DNA of 64,000 nucleotides, taken from Oscillospiraceae bacterium. GTDB taxonomy: Bacteria; Bacillota; Clostridia; Oscillospirales; Ruminococcaceae. The translations under genes were made by a program, and so were the position numbers. This document shows, piece after piece, positions 24,964 through 35,178 of the stretch; the stretch's first letter is position 1; the number at the start of each line of letters is the position of its first letter. The stretch is from assembly GCA_018380115.1 (NCBI GenBank), contig JAGZUF010000025.1:4865-68864 (forward strand), given 5' to 3'. The notes below the pieces were generated by a model. The model was not told the origin of the DNA and ran no database searches. It saw only the letters and a list, made by a program, of their open reading frames with translations.

Positions 24964-25227
24964 CGGCATAAGGCGGGAGAGTAGCTTTTGCTTTCTAAAG
25001 AAAAGCTCTGTGCCTGACGGCAGGGTGCGGCAGCCCGGCCGGCGGGATGCGGGACACAATGAAAATCCGGGCCTGCGGACGTCTCTTACATTCACACCAG
25101 CCGAGGTATGCTTTACCTGCCTATCATTCGGGCTCTGTTTGACAACAGCGCTGCTGCCTGCAGGACGGATATTGTGGGTTTAGTAATTTCAACGGAACGA
25201 TGAACTGGGATTGGATGGGGGGTTCAA

Positions 25228-26163
25228 ATGGGAAAAAGAAAGCACGGCAAAATCTTGGTTATTCTGCTGTGTTTGATACTGGCAGCCGTGGCGTTTCCAA
25301 TTACAGCAAAGGCCGATATGGGACCGAAAGCATCTGTGCGGATTCAGTTCGAAAACATGGGCGATGAGCTGTGTTATGGCACATTGCTATCCGAGATGGA
25401 ATCTACCGGCCCTGCAAGCGTTTGGGACGGAACGGAAGAAAATGCCCGGACATACGAAGAACATCCGTATTCCAACTACCTTGTCCGCGCGGTGTGGGAG
25501 GCATTTGCCGGCTATAAAGACCCGGATGGTTATTACTTTTTACAGGAAGGCTGGGTGGTAAGCGAAACCAAGGAAATTGCGTGGACATATTATCCTCCGC
25601 CCAAGTTTAAGATTCTTCTGTATTATCCGGAAACGGAAACCTTTGTTTCCAGCGGAATTTATGAGCGCTATGCTTTCGACACCTATTATACCGTGGATAT
25701 GAATGGCGTGGACATCGGCTCGATGGAATACAATGAAGGCATGAGCACCAGCGGGAGGCTCAATGCCTACCGCTCTTATCATTATCGGCAGGAGATACTG
25801 TCGCTGCTGGCCCGTATTGCCCTTACCATCGCAATTGAAATGATTGTTGCGCTGCTCTTTGGTTTCCGAGAAAAGAATCAATTGCTGATTCTGATAATTG
25901 TCAACCTCGTCACGCAAATTGTCTTGAATGTGCTGCTCAATATTATCAACTACAATTCCGGGCCGTTGGCCTTCACAGTGTTTTATGCACTTTTTGAGAT
26001 CGTCGTCTTTGCAATGGAGGCTGTTCTGTATTGCAAAATTCTGAAAAAGGCATCCGAACGGCAAAAGAAGAATTGGTATTATGTAACCTATTCATTTGCT
26101 GCCAATTCGGTATCGTTCGGAGCAGGATTTTTCCTGGCAAGAGCACTATCGGGCATATTCTGA
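25228..26163 (+). CDS. Membrane protein with large outside domain, family unknown
   Basis: The family is not recognised. The 311-residue protein has a signal-like N-terminus (MGKRKHGKILVILLCLILA, cleavage likely near AKA-DMGP at residue 29), an outside domain to about residue 185 rich in Tyr and Glu, and then four or five hydrophobic segments between 190 and 308. KADMGPKASVRIQFENMGDE just after the predicted cleavage is a phrase seen in other clostridial proteins of this layout (19 residues quoted at most). Codon use is richer in A and T than in neighbours, hinting at transfer. GGATGGGGGG precedes the ATG. It stands alone, followed by a terminator. Confidence 0.7.
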   Translation: MGKRKHGKILVILLCLILAAVAFPITAKADMGPKASVRIQFENMGDELCYGTLLSEMESTGPASVWDGTEENARTYEEHPYSNYLVRAVWEAFAGYKDPDGYYFLQEGWVVSETKEIAWTYYPPPKFKILLYYPETETFVSSGIYERYAFDTYYTVDMNGVDIGSMEYNEGMSTSGRLNAYRSYHYRQEILSLLARIALTIAIEMIVALLFGFREKNQLLILIIVNLVTQIVLNVLLNIINYNSGPLAFTVFYALFEIVVFAMEAVLYCKILKKASERQKKNWYYVTYSFAANSVSFGAGFFLARALSGIF

Positions 26164-26230
26164 GCATATGTGTATATTCTGCCTGCGAAATCAAAAAATA
26201 CTGATTGAGAAATAACAGACTACAGCGATG

Positions 26231-26278
26231 TAAAAAGAGGCCATGACTGCCCACCGAGGTGTCATGGCTCCTTTTTGT
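26231..26278 (+). terminator. Terminator after the membrane protein
   Basis: AAAAAGAGGCCATGAC pairs with GTCATGGCTCCTTTTTG, with a long T-rich tail. Confidence 0.8.
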
Positions 26279-26474
26279 TTTGTATGCTTTAGAGAAATGA
26301 CAACCCTCAGGTCTGCTGGGGAGAGTAAAAAAGCTTTCGCTTCCAGCATCGAGCGAAGCGGGAAGAGATGAACAACTTTACGATTGCCAGAAAGATAATC
26401 TTGGATAAACAGCGCGCCGGCAGTACGCCCTTCTGGGGCTTACGCAAGCCTCCGGCTTTGCCGGGGGCCCGACT
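26279..26474 (-). repeat. Family B structured repeat, copy 4
   Basis: About 196 bp in reverse orientation. On the minus strand it starts AGTCGGGCCCCCGGCAAAG and ends TTTCTCTAAAGCATACAAAA. Its inner block CCAAGATTATCTTTCTGGC, AATCGTAAAGTTGTTCAT and CTTCGCTCGATGCTGGAAG matches copy 2. The segment between the first hairpin and the inner block is shorter than in copies 1-3. It begins right at the end of the terminator for the gene at 25228. The remaining bases up to uvrA (26475-26769) hold one terminator and nothing else recognisable. Confidence 0.75.
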
Positions 26475-26587
26475 GTTTCGATAAGCAGTCGCTTTGCATT
26501 ATCACAGATGGGCCGCCGGCCGGTGTGATGCAGCAGCGGATGATGTAAACCGTCCTTTTCACAGCAGCCCTCACCAGTGCATCCGGT

Positions 26588-26625
26588 TAAAAAACGGCGT
26601 GGCGCCGCTTGCGCTGCGCCACGCC
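26588..26625 (-). terminator. Terminator of the radC-uvrB-uvrA operon
   Basis: On the minus strand GGCGTGGCG and CGCCACGCC form the stem, followed by GTTTTTTAACC. It lies about 145 bases after the uvrA stop. Confidence 0.75.
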
Positions 26626-26769
26626 TCTTAAAATTTAATATTTCCTGCCGTAGAGCACTTTTTTGCAATGCCCGCACAATTCCGGGGCGGCCACTCCTGC
26701 ATAGGGGATTTTTTGTGCTGCCCGTACATTCTGGGGCAGCCTGGTGTTTATGCTGCGGACAGAATGGTT

Positions 26770-29616
26770 TTATTCGGCCCTGGGCTTTTTTCCCTCTTCC
26801 AGAAGCGGCTTCAAATACATGCCGGTAAAGGAATTTTTATTTTTTGCAACCTGTTCCGGCGTGCCCTGTGCCACAATGCGGCCGCCTTCACTGCCGCCTT
26901 CCGGGCCAAGGTCGATGATATGATCTGCGCGCTTAATGATATCGAGGTTGTGCTCTATTACAATTACGGTATTGCCGGCGTCCACCAGTGCGTCCAATAC
27001 TTTTACCAGCTTGTGCACGTCGGCCACATGGAGGCCGGTGGTGGGTTCGTCCAGGATGTATACCGTCTGTCCCGTGCCGCGGCGCGCCAGCTCCAGCGCG
27101 AGCTTTACGCGCTGGGCCTCGCCGCCCGAAAGGGTGGTGGCGCTTTGCCCAAGCGTGATATAGCCGAGGCCCACGTCATACAAGGTTTGCAGCTTGCGGT
27201 GGATGCGCGGAATATTGGAAAAGAAGCCACAAGCCTCCTCCACCGTCATTTCCAGCACGTCATAAATGCTCTTTCCCTTGTACTTCACTTCCAGTGTTTC
27301 CCGGTTGTAGCGCGCGCCTTTGCAAACCTCGCACGGCACATAGATGTCCGGAAGGAAATGCATCTCTATCTGCAGAATGCCGTCGCCCTCGCACGCCTCG
27401 CAGCGGCCACCCTTTACATTGAAGGAAAAACGCCCCGCGTCATAGCCGCGCAGCTTGGCCTCCTGCGTCTGGGCGAACACATTGCGGATGTCGGTGAACA
27501 CGCCGGTGTAGGTGGCCGGATTCGAGCGGGGGGTGCGCCCGATGGGGGACTGGTCGATGCCGATCACCTTATCCACATATTCAAGCCCCAGCATATCCTT
27601 GTGAGCGCCTGGCTTGATGCGCGCGCCGTTTAGGTCGCCCGCAAGGCGCTTGTACAGGATTTCGTTGATAAGCGAAGATTTGCCCGAACCGGAAATGCCC
27701 GTCACACAGGTCATGACGCCGAGCGGTATCTTCACATTGACATTCTTCAGATTGTTTTGTGTGGCACCCAGTATCTCGATAAAGTGCCCGTTGCCCTTAC
27801 GGCGCTTTTGCGGAACCTCTATCTGCTTTTTGCGGGAAAGATACAGCCCCGTGATGCTGCGCGGGGCTTTGCAGATATCTTCCACAGTGCCCTGCGCCAC
27901 CAGCTCGCCGCCATGCACGCCGGCGCCGGGGCCGATATCCACGATGTGGTCTGCCGCCCGCATCGTATCTTCGTCGTGTTCCACCACGATAAGTGTATTT
28001 CCCAAATCACGCAGGCGCTTCAGCGTGGCAATCAGCTTTTCATTATCGCGCTGGTGCAGGCCGATGCTGGGCTCGTCCAGCACATAGAGCACGCCCGTGA
28101 GGGCAGAGCCGATTTGTGTGGCGAGGCGGATGCGCTGGCTTTCACCGCCCGAAAGGGTGGCGGCGCTGCGGGCCAGCGTAAGGTAAGCGAGGCCCACGTT
28201 CTGCAAAAAGCCCAGACGCTCGCGTATCTCCTTCAAAATGCCGTCCGCTATCATGTGTTCGCGCTGCGTCAGCTCTAGGCTGTTGATGAAGGCAAGCTCT
28301 TCGCGCACGCTCATCTTTGTAAAATCACTGATGTTCACGCCGCCCACAGTCACACCCAGCACAGTGGGCTTCAGGCGGTCGCCGTGGCAGGCGGGGCAAT
28401 CTACACCGGTCATGAAGCCGCTGATCTCGTCCTTCATCCACTGGGAGTTGGTTTCGCGGAAGCGGCGCTCCAGGTTGTTCACAATGCCCTCAAAATCATT
28501 TACATAGCTGCCGGTGCCGCGGTCTGTCTCACGCGTCATGTGCAGCTTTTCGCCGTTCGTTCCATACAAAAGGGCCTGAATACCTTCTTTGGGGATGTCT
28601 TTTATTTTAGTGTCCAGCGTAAAGCCGTATTTTTCACCCAGCGCCTTGTAGTACATTTCGCTGATGGAGCCGGGGGCATAATACCAGCCGCTTGCCTTGA
28701 TAGCGCCTTCGCGGATAGAAAGCTTTTTGTTGGGAAGAATGAGGGCGGGGTCCACCTGCATGAAGGTGCCAAGGCCCGTGCATTTTTCACACGCGCCCAG
28801 CGGGTTGTTGAACGAGAACATGCGCGGCGCCAGCTCGTCGATGGAAACGCCGTGCTCCGGGCAGGCGTAGTTCTGGCTGAACATCATCTCCTCGCCGCCT
28901 ATCACGTCGATGGTGACGAGCCCGCCCGTGAGGCTGATGGCAGTCTCCAGCGAATCGGCAAGGCGCGTCTGGATATCGCCGCGCAATACAAGCCTGTCCA
29001 CCACGATTTCCACCGTGTGCTTGCGGTTCTTTTCCAGCGCGATTTCTTCATCCAGTTCATAAAGATTGCCGTCCACACGCACACGCGCAAAACCGCTGCG
29101 GCGCGCGGCTTCAAATTCTTTCTGCTGGGTGCCCTTGCGTCCGCGCACCACGGGGGCAAGCACCTGAAAACGCGTGCCCTCAGGCATTTTCATAATCTCG
29201 TCCACCATCTGGTCCACAGTCTGCTGGCTGATGGGCCGCCCGCACACAGGGCAGTGGGGCACGCCGATGCGCGCGTACAGAAGGCGAAGATAATCGTAGA
29301 TTTCTGTGACGGTACCCACGGTAGAGCGCGGGTTTTTAGAGGTGGTTTTCTGGTCGATGGAGATAGCAGGGGAAAGGCCGCTTATCTCGTCCACATCTGG
29401 TTTTTCCATCTGGCCCAGAAACTGGCGCGCATAGCTGGACAAGCTCTCCATATAGCGGCGCTGGCCATCGGCGTAGATGGTGTCGAACGCCAGGCTCGAT
29501 TTGCCGGAGCCGGAGAGGCCCGTCATCACAATGAACTTATCGCGCGGCAGGGTAATATCAATGTTTTTCAGGTTGTGCTCGCGGGCACCCTTGATAACGA
29601 TTTTGTCGTTTGCCAA
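26770..29616 (-). CDS. uvrA: Excinuclease ABC subunit A
   Basis: UvrA is the damage-recognition ATPase of nucleotide excision repair; it loads UvrB on lesions. The protein has two ABC ATPase halves: Walker [10 protein letters not shown] near residue 31 and GISGSGKSS near residue 635, with signatures [13 protein letters not shown] and [13 protein letters not shown]. Zinc-binding cysteines are visible in [13 protein letters not shown] with CEKC, and CEACEGDG. The best start is TTG 29616, which follows GGAAAGAGG and begins [17 protein letters not shown], giving 948 residues; an in-frame TTG at 29640 overlaps the uvrB stop. It ends the radC-uvrB-uvrA operon. Confidence 0.97.
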   Translation of the reverse strand: MANDKIVIKGAREHNLKNIDITLPRDKFIVMTGLSGSGKSSLAFDTIYADGQRRYMESLSSYARQFLGQMEKPDVDEISGLSPAISIDQKTTSKNPRSTVGTVTEIYDYLRLLYARIGVPHCPVCGRPISQQTVDQMVDEIMKMPEGTRFQVLAPVVRGRKGTQQKEFEAARRSGFARVRVDGNLYELDEEIALEKNRKHTVEIVVDRLVLRGDIQTRLADSLETAISLTGGLVTIDVIGGEEMMFSQNYACPEHGVSIDELAPRMFSFNNPLGACEKCTGLGTFMQVDPALILPNKKLSIREGAIKASGWYYAPGSISEMYYKALGEKYGFTLDTKIKDIPKEGIQALLYGTNGEKLHMTRETDRGTGSYVNDFEGIVNNLERRFRETNSQWMKDEISGFMTGVDCPACHGDRLKPTVLGVTVGGVNISDFTKMSVREELAFINSLELTQREHMIADGILKEIRERLGFLQNVGLAYLTLARSAATLSGGESQRIRLATQIGSALTGVLYVLDEPSIGLHQRDNEKLIATLKRLRDLGNTLIVVEHDEDTMRAADHIVDIGPGAGVHGGELVAQGTVEDICKAPRSITGLYLSRKKQIEVPQKRRKGNGHFIEILGATQNNLKNVNVKIPLGVMTCVTGISGSGKSSLINEILYKRLAGDLNGARIKPGAHKDMLGLEYVDKVIGIDQSPIGRTPRSNPATYTGVFTDIRNVFAQTQEAKLRGYDAGRFSFNVKGGRCEACEGDGILQIEMHFLPDIYVPCEVCKGARYNRETLEVKYKGKSIYDVLEMTVEEACGFFSNIPRIHRKLQTLYDVGLGYITLGQSATTLSGGEAQRVKLALELARRGTGQTVYILDEPTTGLHVADVHKLVKVLDALVDAGNTVIVIEHNLDIIKRADHIIDLGPEGGSEGGRIVAQGTPEQVAKNKNSFTGMYLKPLLEEGKKPRAE

Positions 29617-29636
29617 AGTATTTCCTCTTTCCAGTA

Positions 29637-31619
29637 TCAAAGTTTTGTTTTGTGCTCTAATTGCTTGCGCAGCTTGTCAATGCGGTCCCGCAGGAAGGCG
29701 GCATGCTCAAATTCCAGTATCTTGGCAGCCTCTTTCATTTCGCGCGTCAGCTGTTCTATCTTTTTCTGGCATTCCGCGCGGCTCAGGCGCTTATCGTGCT
29801 TTGCGTCATCATCCTTGCGGGATATTTCCAGTACGCCATTGTCGCGCAGCTCTTTCACAATGGTTTTCGGCACGATACCGTGCGCTTCATTATATGCCTG
29901 CTGGATGCCGCGGCGGCGCTCAGTCTCCATGATGGCGCGCTCCATGGAGGGGGTGACACTGTCTGCATACATGATGACCATGCCGTCTGCATTGCGTGCC
30001 GCACGGCCGATAGTCTGTATCATGCTTGTCTCGCTGCGCAAAAAGCCTTCTTTATCGGCATCCAGAATGGCGACAAGGGAAACCTCGGGAAGGTCCAGAC
30101 CTTCGCGCAGCAGGTTGATGCCCACAATGACGTCGATAGCGCCCTTTCGCAAATCACGCATCAGCTCCACGCGCTCAAAGGTATCTACCTCATGGTGCAT
30201 ATATTTTACTTTTACGCCGTGGTCAGAGAGGTAATCCGTCAGGTCCTCAGCCATTTTTTTGGTCAGCGTCGTCACCAGTACGCGCTCGCCGCGCGCAGAG
30301 CGCGCGTTGATTTCGCTCAAAAGGTCTTCTATCTGTCCTTCCACCGGCTTTACCACCACGCGCGGGTCCAGAAGGCCGGTGGGGCGGATAACCTGTTCTA
30401 CAATTTGCCCGGAATGCTGGCGTTCATATTCACCCGGTGTGGCAGAGACAAAAATGGTCTGGTTCAGGTGTGCCTCAAACTCCTCAAACTTCAGCGGGCG
30501 GTTGTCAAAGGCGGAGGGCAGGCGGAAACCATAATCCACAAGGCTTTTCTTGCGCGCAAAATCGCCGCCGTACATGGCACGAAGCTGCGGCAGCATCACA
30601 TGGCTTTCGTCCACAAAAAGAAGAAAATCGTCCGGAAAATAATCCAGAAGCGTGGTGGGGGTAGAACCCGGCGCGCGCCCGGCCAGCACGGCGGAATAGT
30701 TTTCCACACCTTTGCAGGTGCCGACCTCCTGCAGCATTTCCACATCGTAATTCGTGCGCTGGGCGATGCGCTGTGCCTCAATGAGCTTTCCCTCTGCGCG
30801 GAACTGCTCCACCTGCGCATCCATTTCCATTCGGATGCGCCGCAGTCCTTCAGCCTTCTTTTCGTTCGAGACGATATAATGGCTGGCGGGGAAAATGGCA
30901 ACATGGCGGATTGCCGCTTTTTTTTCGCCCGTCAGAGGGTTCACCTCGCTGATGCGGTCTACCTCGTCGCCGAAAAACTCCACGCGGATGGCAGTCTCGC
31001 TGGCGTATGCAAGGTTTATTTCAACAATATCGCCCCGCACGCGGAATTTGTTGCGCACAAAGTTCACGTCATTGCGCTCATACTGAAGGCTCACAAGGCG
31101 GCGCATCAGGTCCTCCCGGTTTAGCTGCATGCCCTCGCGTATGCTGATGACCATGCTGCGGTAATCGATAGGGTCACCCAGAGAATAGATGCACGATACG
31201 CTGGCCACGATGATAACGTCGCGCCGCTCACTGAGGGCCGCCGTAGCGGAATGGCGCAGGCGGTCTATCTCGTCGTTGATGGCGCTGTCTTTTTCAATAT
31301 AGGTATCAGTGGAGGGGATATAGGCCTCTGGCTGGTAATAGTCGTAATAGCTTACGAAATACTCCACTGCGTTGTTTGGGAAAAATTCTTTGAATTCTGT
31401 GCAAAGCTGCGCGGCCAGCGTTTTATTATGCGCCAGCACAAGCGTGGGGCGGTTCACCTGCGCGATGACGTTGGCCATGGTAAATGTTTTGCCCGAGCCT
31501 GTCACGCCCAGCAGCGTCTGGCCGGAATAGCCTGCGCGCAGCCCGGCCACCAGCTTGTCGATAGCCTGGGGCTGGTCGCCTGTGGGCTTATAGGGAGAAA
31601 CGAGTTCAAAGTGTTCCAT
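29637..31619 (-). CDS. uvrB: Excinuclease ABC subunit B
   Basis: UvrB is the helicase-like subunit that verifies damage and positions UvrC. It has the N-terminal PTGDQPQAI motif, Walker [11 protein letters not shown] near residue 40, the beta-hairpin region [12 protein letters not shown], helicase motif [16 protein letters not shown], and a C-terminal UvrC-binding region ([22 protein letters not shown] in part). ATG 31619 gives 660 residues and the usual [10 protein letters not shown] start; a GTG four codons earlier with an AAAGG site is the alternative. The gene overlaps the end of radC and lies 20 bases ahead of the uvrA start. No uvrC is in the window. Confidence 0.97.
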   Translation of the reverse strand: MEHFELVSPYKPTGDQPQAIDKLVAGLRAGYSGQTLLGVTGSGKTFTMANVIAQVNRPTLVLAHNKTLAAQLCTEFKEFFPNNAVEYFVSYYDYYQPEAYIPSTDTYIEKDSAINDEIDRLRHSATAALSERRDVIIVASVSCIYSLGDPIDYRSMVISIREGMQLNREDLMRRLVSLQYERNDVNFVRNKFRVRGDIVEINLAYASETAIRVEFFGDEVDRISEVNPLTGEKKAAIRHVAIFPASHYIVSNEKKAEGLRRIRMEMDAQVEQFRAEGKLIEAQRIAQRTNYDVEMLQEVGTCKGVENYSAVLAGRAPGSTPTTLLDYFPDDFLLFVDESHVMLPQLRAMYGGDFARKKSLVDYGFRLPSAFDNRPLKFEEFEAHLNQTIFVSATPGEYERQHSGQIVEQVIRPTGLLDPRVVVKPVEGQIEDLLSEINARSARGERVLVTTLTKKMAEDLTDYLSDHGVKVKYMHHEVDTFERVELMRDLRKGAIDVIVGINLLREGLDLPEVSLVAILDADKEGFLRSETSMIQTIGRAARNADGMVIMYADSVTPSMERAIMETERRRGIQQAYNEAHGIVPKTIVKELRDNGVLEISRKDDDAKHDKRLSRAECQKKIEQLTREMKEAAKILEFEHAAFLRDRIDKLRKQLEHKTKL

Positions 31620-32322
31620 GTAATGCGGCACCTTTATATCCTTTCACAGAATCCATATAGTTTGAAGCGGCAAAGCTGAGATAATCTGCATCGCAGAAAA
31701 TGAAGTGGTCTACAAGCTCAATATTTACTACGCTCAGTGCCTGCAGAAGGCTTTTGGTCACGGCAAGGTCGCTGCTTGAGGGCAGCGGCACACCGCGCGG
31801 ATGATTGTGCGCAAGAATCACGCCCGTGGCGCGCCAGCGCACAGCAAACTCCACCACCTGCGCTGCGCTTACACTGGTGGTGTTGGCGGTTCCGTAAGAG
31901 AGACGCTCGAAGCGCAGCAGGGCGCGCCTGTCGTCCAGCGCGGCAACATAAAATTCTTCGGCCGTCTTGGCAAAAAAGTACGGCATCAGAAATTCGGCGG
32001 CGGCCGATGGGCTGTCCAGCGGCCGCCGCGCATCCCGCTTGTTCTCAAGATAGTATGCACACATCTGGGGGATGAATTTCAGCACGGCGGCACTGGAAGG
32101 CCCAATGCCGGGCACCTGCACAAGCTCTTCATACGGTGCGTCCAGCGCTGCGGAAAGGCTGCCAAAGGTGCGGATAACACGGTGTGCGAGGCTGTTTGTA
32201 TCTCCGCGCGCATGTGCCAGAAACAAAAGAAATTCCATGGCGTTGTGCTCTTCAAACCCCATCAGGCCTTCGCGCAGAAACCGGTTATATACGCGCTGCC
32301 GATGCTGGTCGTGCTCCCCCAC
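31606..32322 (-). CDS. radC: RadC family JAMM-domain protein
   Basis: RadC proteins have a helix-hairpin-helix region and a JAMM/MPN metal-binding domain; their true role is unsettled despite the DNA repair label. Here [14 protein letters not shown] (70-83) is the hairpin and the JAMM motif is [14 protein letters not shown] with ligands H172, H174 and D185. The 238-residue protein starts at GTG 32322 behind GGAGGG. Its stop codon lies inside the first codons of uvrB, so the two are coupled. Being the first gene of an operon with uvrB and uvrA is suggestive of a repair setting, but is only context. Confidence 0.92.
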   Translation of the reverse strand: MGEHDQHRQRVYNRFLREGLMGFEEHNAMEFLLFLAHARGDTNSLAHRVIRTFGSLSAALDAPYEELVQVPGIGPSSAAVLKFIPQMCAYYLENKRDARRPLDSPSAAAEFLMPYFFAKTAEEFYVAALDDRRALLRFERLSYGTANTTSVSAAQVVEFAVRWRATGVILAHNHPRGVPLPSSSDLAVTKSLLQALSVVNIELVDHFIFCDADYLSFAASNYMDSVKGYKGAALHGTL

Positions 32323-32348
32323 GTTTATCCCTCCTGCGGCTTCATTTC

Positions 32349-32377
32349 ATTTTACTACTTAAGGTAGTGAAAGTAAA
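32349..32377 (-). promoter_or_regulatory. Promoter of radC-uvrB-uvrA
   Basis: On the minus strand TTTACT and TAAAAT are separated by 17 bases. The spacer carries the near-palindrome CACTACCTTAAGTAGTA, a possible operator. It does not resemble the Gram-positive LexA box (GAAC-N4-GTTC), so SOS control is not supported here. Confidence 0.55.
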
Positions 32378-32409
32378 GAAAAATATAAAAAAAGTTGTAG
32401 TTGTGATGC

Positions 32410-32438
32410 TTGCAATTCCAAACGGGAACCAGTAACAT
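32410..32438 (+). promoter_or_regulatory. Promoter of the pseudouridine synthase gene
   Basis: TTGCAA and TAACAT are separated by 17 bases, divergent from the radC promoter. Confidence 0.5.
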
Positions 32439-32479
32439 TATACATAAAGATAGGTGTTTTGGAAAGGGCGGCAGGCAGG

Positions 32480-33451
32480 ATGAGGCAGTTTACAGCAGGG
32501 AAAAATGAGCAGGATATGAGGCTTTCGCGTTTTGTGCAGCGCGTGGCGCGAAAGCTGCCGGCCTCCGCCATGTACAAAGCGTTCCGCAACCGGCGCATTA
32601 AAGTGAATGGACGCCGTGCCGCGCCAGATGTCCTGCTGTGTGCGGGGGATGTGATAGAGCTGTACCTCAATGATGAATTTTTTGAAGAGAATGCCTCACG
32701 GCCGCAGACGAGGCAGGCTGGAAAAAGCCGCTTTCCCATACAGGTTATTTATGAGGATGCCGATATTGCAGCTCTGTATAAACCGGCGCATCTTCTGTGC
32801 CATTCAGACCGGACGGGCGATGACAGCCTGGTAGACCAGTTCATACGCTATCTGAAGAAAAAAGGAGAATATGCCTGCGAGGGCGAGAATAGCTTTGCCC
32901 CGGCGGCGGCCAACCGGCTGGACAGGGGCACCGAAGGCCTTGTTCTGGCTGCAAAGAACCGCCCCGCCCTACGGGCACTGAACGAAATCATCCGGCAGGA
33001 TATGCTGCAAAAGGAATATTTGTGCATTACTGCGGGCCGCCCGCCGGAGGGGGTTCACGAGGCGTATCTGCGCCATTTTGAAAAGAATAACAAAGTGCAT
33101 GTGCAGAGCCTGGCAGCGCCGGGGTATAAAAAAATCATCACCCAGGTGCAGGTGCTGAAAACGTGCGGGCCATACAGCCTGTGCCGCATTGGGCTTATCA
33201 CAGGGCGCACGCACCAGATCCGCGCGCATCTGGCGTTCCTCGGCGCGCCGGTGCTTGGCGACATCAAATACGGCAACCGCAGGATGAATGCGCGCACGGG
33301 CTTAAACACGCAGGCGCTGTGCGCAGCGTGTGTCACCTTTGGGCAGCTTCCGGAAGGCAGCGAACTGGCCCGGCTCTCCGGCCGCTGCATCGCATTGCAG
33401 CACACCCAGGTGGAAAAGCAGTTTGAGGCACTGTGTGCGGCAGGCGGGTAA
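32480..33451 (+). CDS. RluA family pseudouridine synthase
   Basis: The enzyme isomerises specific uridines in ribosomal or transfer RNA to pseudouridine. It has an N-terminal S4-like RNA-binding part (residues about 12-66, with SRFVQRVARKLPASAMYKAF read in part) and the catalytic domain with ANRLDRGTEG carrying D148. The late motif GRTHQIRAHLAFLGAPVLGD is also typical. ATG 32480 gives 323 residues and sits behind GGCAGG; a TTG at 32459 is the alternative. The RluC/RluD branch is likely, but the target uridine cannot be told. It is monocistronic. The 200 bases after it contain only the tRNA-Thr promoter. Confidence 0.9.
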   Translation: MRQFTAGKNEQDMRLSRFVQRVARKLPASAMYKAFRNRRIKVNGRRAAPDVLLCAGDVIELYLNDEFFEENASRPQTRQAGKSRFPIQVIYEDADIAALYKPAHLLCHSDRTGDDSLVDQFIRYLKKKGEYACEGENSFAPAAANRLDRGTEGLVLAAKNRPALRALNEIIRQDMLQKEYLCITAGRPPEGVHEAYLRHFEKNNKVHVQSLAAPGYKKIITQVQVLKTCGPYSLCRIGLITGRTHQIRAHLAFLGAPVLGDIKYGNRRMNARTGLNTQALCAACVTFGQLPEGSELARLSGRCIALQHTQVEKQFEALCAAGG

Positions 33452-33586
33452 AAATATCCAGAGGCAGCAGCCTCAGCCTTTTCATGGTGCTCGAAGCAAT
33501 ACGGGGCTGCCGCCTGCGGCAACACCGGGCATTTGAGTGGGACAGAGCAGCTTAAAAAAATTGACTTGAAAAAAGTGAAAAAACTC

Positions 33587-33614
33587 TTGACGAAACATAA
33601 AAAATTCTTATAAT
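33587..33614 (+). promoter_or_regulatory. Promoter of tRNA-Thr
   Basis: TTGACG and TATAAT are separated by 16 bases, 37 bases before the mature tRNA. Confidence 0.8.
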
Positions 33615-33650
33615 AGATAAAGACGCTTGTTGCGCCTGAAACCACAAAAT

Positions 33651-33726
33651 GCTACTGTGGCTCAGTTGGTAGAGCAGCTGATTCGTAATCAGCAGGTCGC
33701 CGGTTCGAGTCCGGCCAGTAGCTCCA
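33651..33726 (+). tRNA. tRNA-Thr (anticodon CGT)
   Basis: The acceptor arms GCTACTG and CAGTAGC pair fully. The anticodon arm is GCTGA-TTCGTAA-TCAGC, giving CGT, which reads ACG threonine codons. The T arm is GCCGGTTCGAGTCCGGC and the CCA end is encoded. Confidence 0.96.
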
Positions 33727-33728
33727 AG

Positions 33729-33762
33729 AACTCCCGAAACCATATGGTTTCGGGAGTTTTGC
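33729..33762 (+). terminator. Terminator of tRNA-Thr
   Basis: AACTCCCGAAACCAT pairs perfectly with ATGGTTTCGGGAGTT, followed by TTGCG; the symmetrical A/T flanks would also allow use from the other strand. Confidence 0.85.
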
Positions 33763-33809
33763 GTGTTTGACAGAAATTTAGTGATTATGTGCGGTTTTTC
33801 CGGCTTATA

Positions 33810-34142
33810 TTAAGTTCTGTTTTCTTCTCCCCAGATACACAACTGGTCAAGAATCTTCATCAAAGACCGTCCGCGTTCGCTGAGCGTATATTCTACCTTG
33901 GGGGGAATCTGAGGATATTCTTTCCGTATAATTAGCTGATTTGCTTCCAGTTCCTTGAGATTGCTGCTCATGGTTTTATCCGAGACCCTTTTTAAATATC
34001 GTTTCAGTTCATTGAACCGCACCGTTCCAAATTCCATCAGGCAATACAGAATTACCATTTTATGTTTACCAGAAATAAGCGATAGGGTGTAACTGAATCC
34101 CGTGTCTTCAAAATTCGCGTTTTCTATATAATTCTTTATCAT
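33810..34142 (-). CDS. HxlR family transcriptional regulator
   Basis: This winged-helix regulator probably represses the divergent flavin-reductase gene. The protein shows SLISGKHKMVILYCLMEFG, FNELKRYLKRVSDKTMSSNLKELE in part, and the wing KVEYTLSERGRSLMKIL; all match the HxlR/DUF24 family, whose members often sense electrophiles or oxidants. ATG 34142 has AGGAAAG upstream and gives 110 residues, the normal size; the frame extends 22 codons further but without a ribosome site. Base composition is clearly more AT-rich than the surrounding genes, as is that of its divergent partner, suggesting the pair arrived together. Confidence 0.88.
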   Translation of the reverse strand: MIKNYIENANFEDTGFSYTLSLISGKHKMVILYCLMEFGTVRFNELKRYLKRVSDKTMSSNLKELEANQLIIRKEYPQIPPKVEYTLSERGRSLMKILDQLCIWGEENRT

Positions 34143-34161
34143 ATTAACACTTTCCTGTTTG

Positions 34162-34216
34162 ATAGTATATTTCATATATGATAGTACTTGTTTTTTTACT
34201 ATTGACAATTTATAAT
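34162..34216 (+). promoter_or_regulatory. Divergent promoter region with HxlR-type operator
   Basis: For the plus strand TTGTTT (34188-34193) and TATAAT (34211-34216) are separated by 17 bases. ATAGTA occurs at 34162 and 34181, and TACTAT at 34197, so ATAGTA-N10-TACTAT forms a 22-base inverted repeat centred on the -35 element. HxlR proteins commonly bind sites of this kind. Confidence 0.6.
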
Positions 34217-34271
34217 TTTAACTGCCGATACAATATGTGTCAATCCTAAATGATAAGGCAAGGTAAATAAG

Positions 34272-34841
34272 ATGAGAAAGCAGCTGGATATTACGGAGGG
34301 CATTTTTCCAATGCCCGTTTTGATGGTAGCAACTTATAACGAGGATGGTACGGTTAATGTGATGAATGCCGCATGGGGTACCATGCAAGAGCGGGATACG
34401 GTGGCACTCAATCTCACGGAAACGCACAAGACCGTGAAAAATATTAAGGCAAGAGGCGCATTTACGGTAAGCCTTGCAGATGCGGCTCACGTTGCGGAAG
34501 CGGATTATTTTGGCGTGGTGTCCGGTAATAATTCACCTGACAAATTTGCGAACAGCGGGTTGACCTCCTTCAAGTCTGAGGTTGTGGATGCTCCGGTCAT
34601 CAATGAATTCCCTCTATGTCTGGAGTGCAGATTTGTTGAATACCAGTCCAACGAATATGGCTGCGGCGTGATTGGAAAAGTCGTCAAAGTCACTGCAGAT
34701 GACAGTGTGATGGAAGATGGCAAGTTGAATATGGCGCTGGTCAATGCCATTGCATTTGATCCTTATACACACGGCTACTACAAGGTAACAGAGAGAGTTG
34801 GGGAAGCCTTCAAAGACGGGCTGGAGCTGAAAAGTAAATAG
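34272..34841 (+). CDS. Flavin reductase-like FMN-binding protein
   Basis: The 189-residue protein belongs to the FMN-binding split-barrel flavin reductase family, which reduces FMN or acts as a flavoprotein oxidoreductase in the cytoplasm. It shows PVLMVATYNEDGTVNVMNAAWG at residues 14-35 (part quoted), ETHKTVKNIKARGAFTVSLAD and a central SGNNSPDKF. A NAD(P)H-binding domain is absent, as usual. AAGGTAAATAAG precedes the ATG. It is divergent from an HxlR regulator, a common pairing in Firmicutes, suggesting induction by quinones, aldehydes or similar stress; that is inference from the family. Confidence 0.87.
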   Translation: MRKQLDITEGIFPMPVLMVATYNEDGTVNVMNAAWGTMQERDTVALNLTETHKTVKNIKARGAFTVSLADAAHVAEADYFGVVSGNNSPDKFANSGLTSFKSEVVDAPVINEFPLCLECRFVEYQSNEYGCGVIGKVVKVTADDSVMEDGKLNMALVNAIAFDPYTHGYYKVTERVGEAFKDGLELKSK

Positions 34842-34950
34842 AACGTTGAAAAGAAAACATTGGAAAATAGCCTTGTAAAAATAAAAACGGACTCGTTCAA
34901 ACCCAGAATTTTCATTTTTTGACGGGCATCTTTTTTCCAACTTTTGCAAC

Positions 34951-34993
34951 AAAACGCCGTACCCCTTGCAGAAACTGCGGGTGCGGCGTTTTT
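34951..34993 (+). terminator. Terminator after the flavin reductase gene
   Basis: AAAACGCCGTACCCC pairs with GGGTGCGGCGTTTTT across a loop of about 13 bases. The rest of the 337-base gap to the nitroreductase stop (34842-35178) contains nothing else recognisable. Confidence 0.7.
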
Positions 34994-35178
34994 GTATTGC
35001 CGGTTTCAGCGGAAGGCAACCCATGGCTTGGCCTAAGGCTTTGGCTGCAGGGCAGGTGAAAAGGCCAATGGAGCCGCTTGCGGCGCGGTATGAGAATGCA
35101 CACCCTTTGTCTTTATCTGCCGGAGGCTTCCTGCTTTGCGGGCTGTGCACATTTAGAAGAACAGGCGCGGTAAATGCA

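Noticed and set aside
24964..25227. Riboswitch or small gene between the phosphorylase and the membrane protein gene
   Set aside because: No conserved riboswitch core, no terminator-antiterminator pair and no start codon with a ribosome site was seen.
28384..30234. 616-codon plus-strand frame opposite uvrA and uvrB
   Set aside because: Antisense to two highly conserved genes; composition is His/Ala-rich without any recognisable motif.
32349..32377. LexA (SOS) box before radC-uvrB-uvrA
   Set aside because: No GAAC-N4-GTTC motif could be found between 32322 and 32480; the local palindrome is CACTACCTTAAGTAGTA instead.
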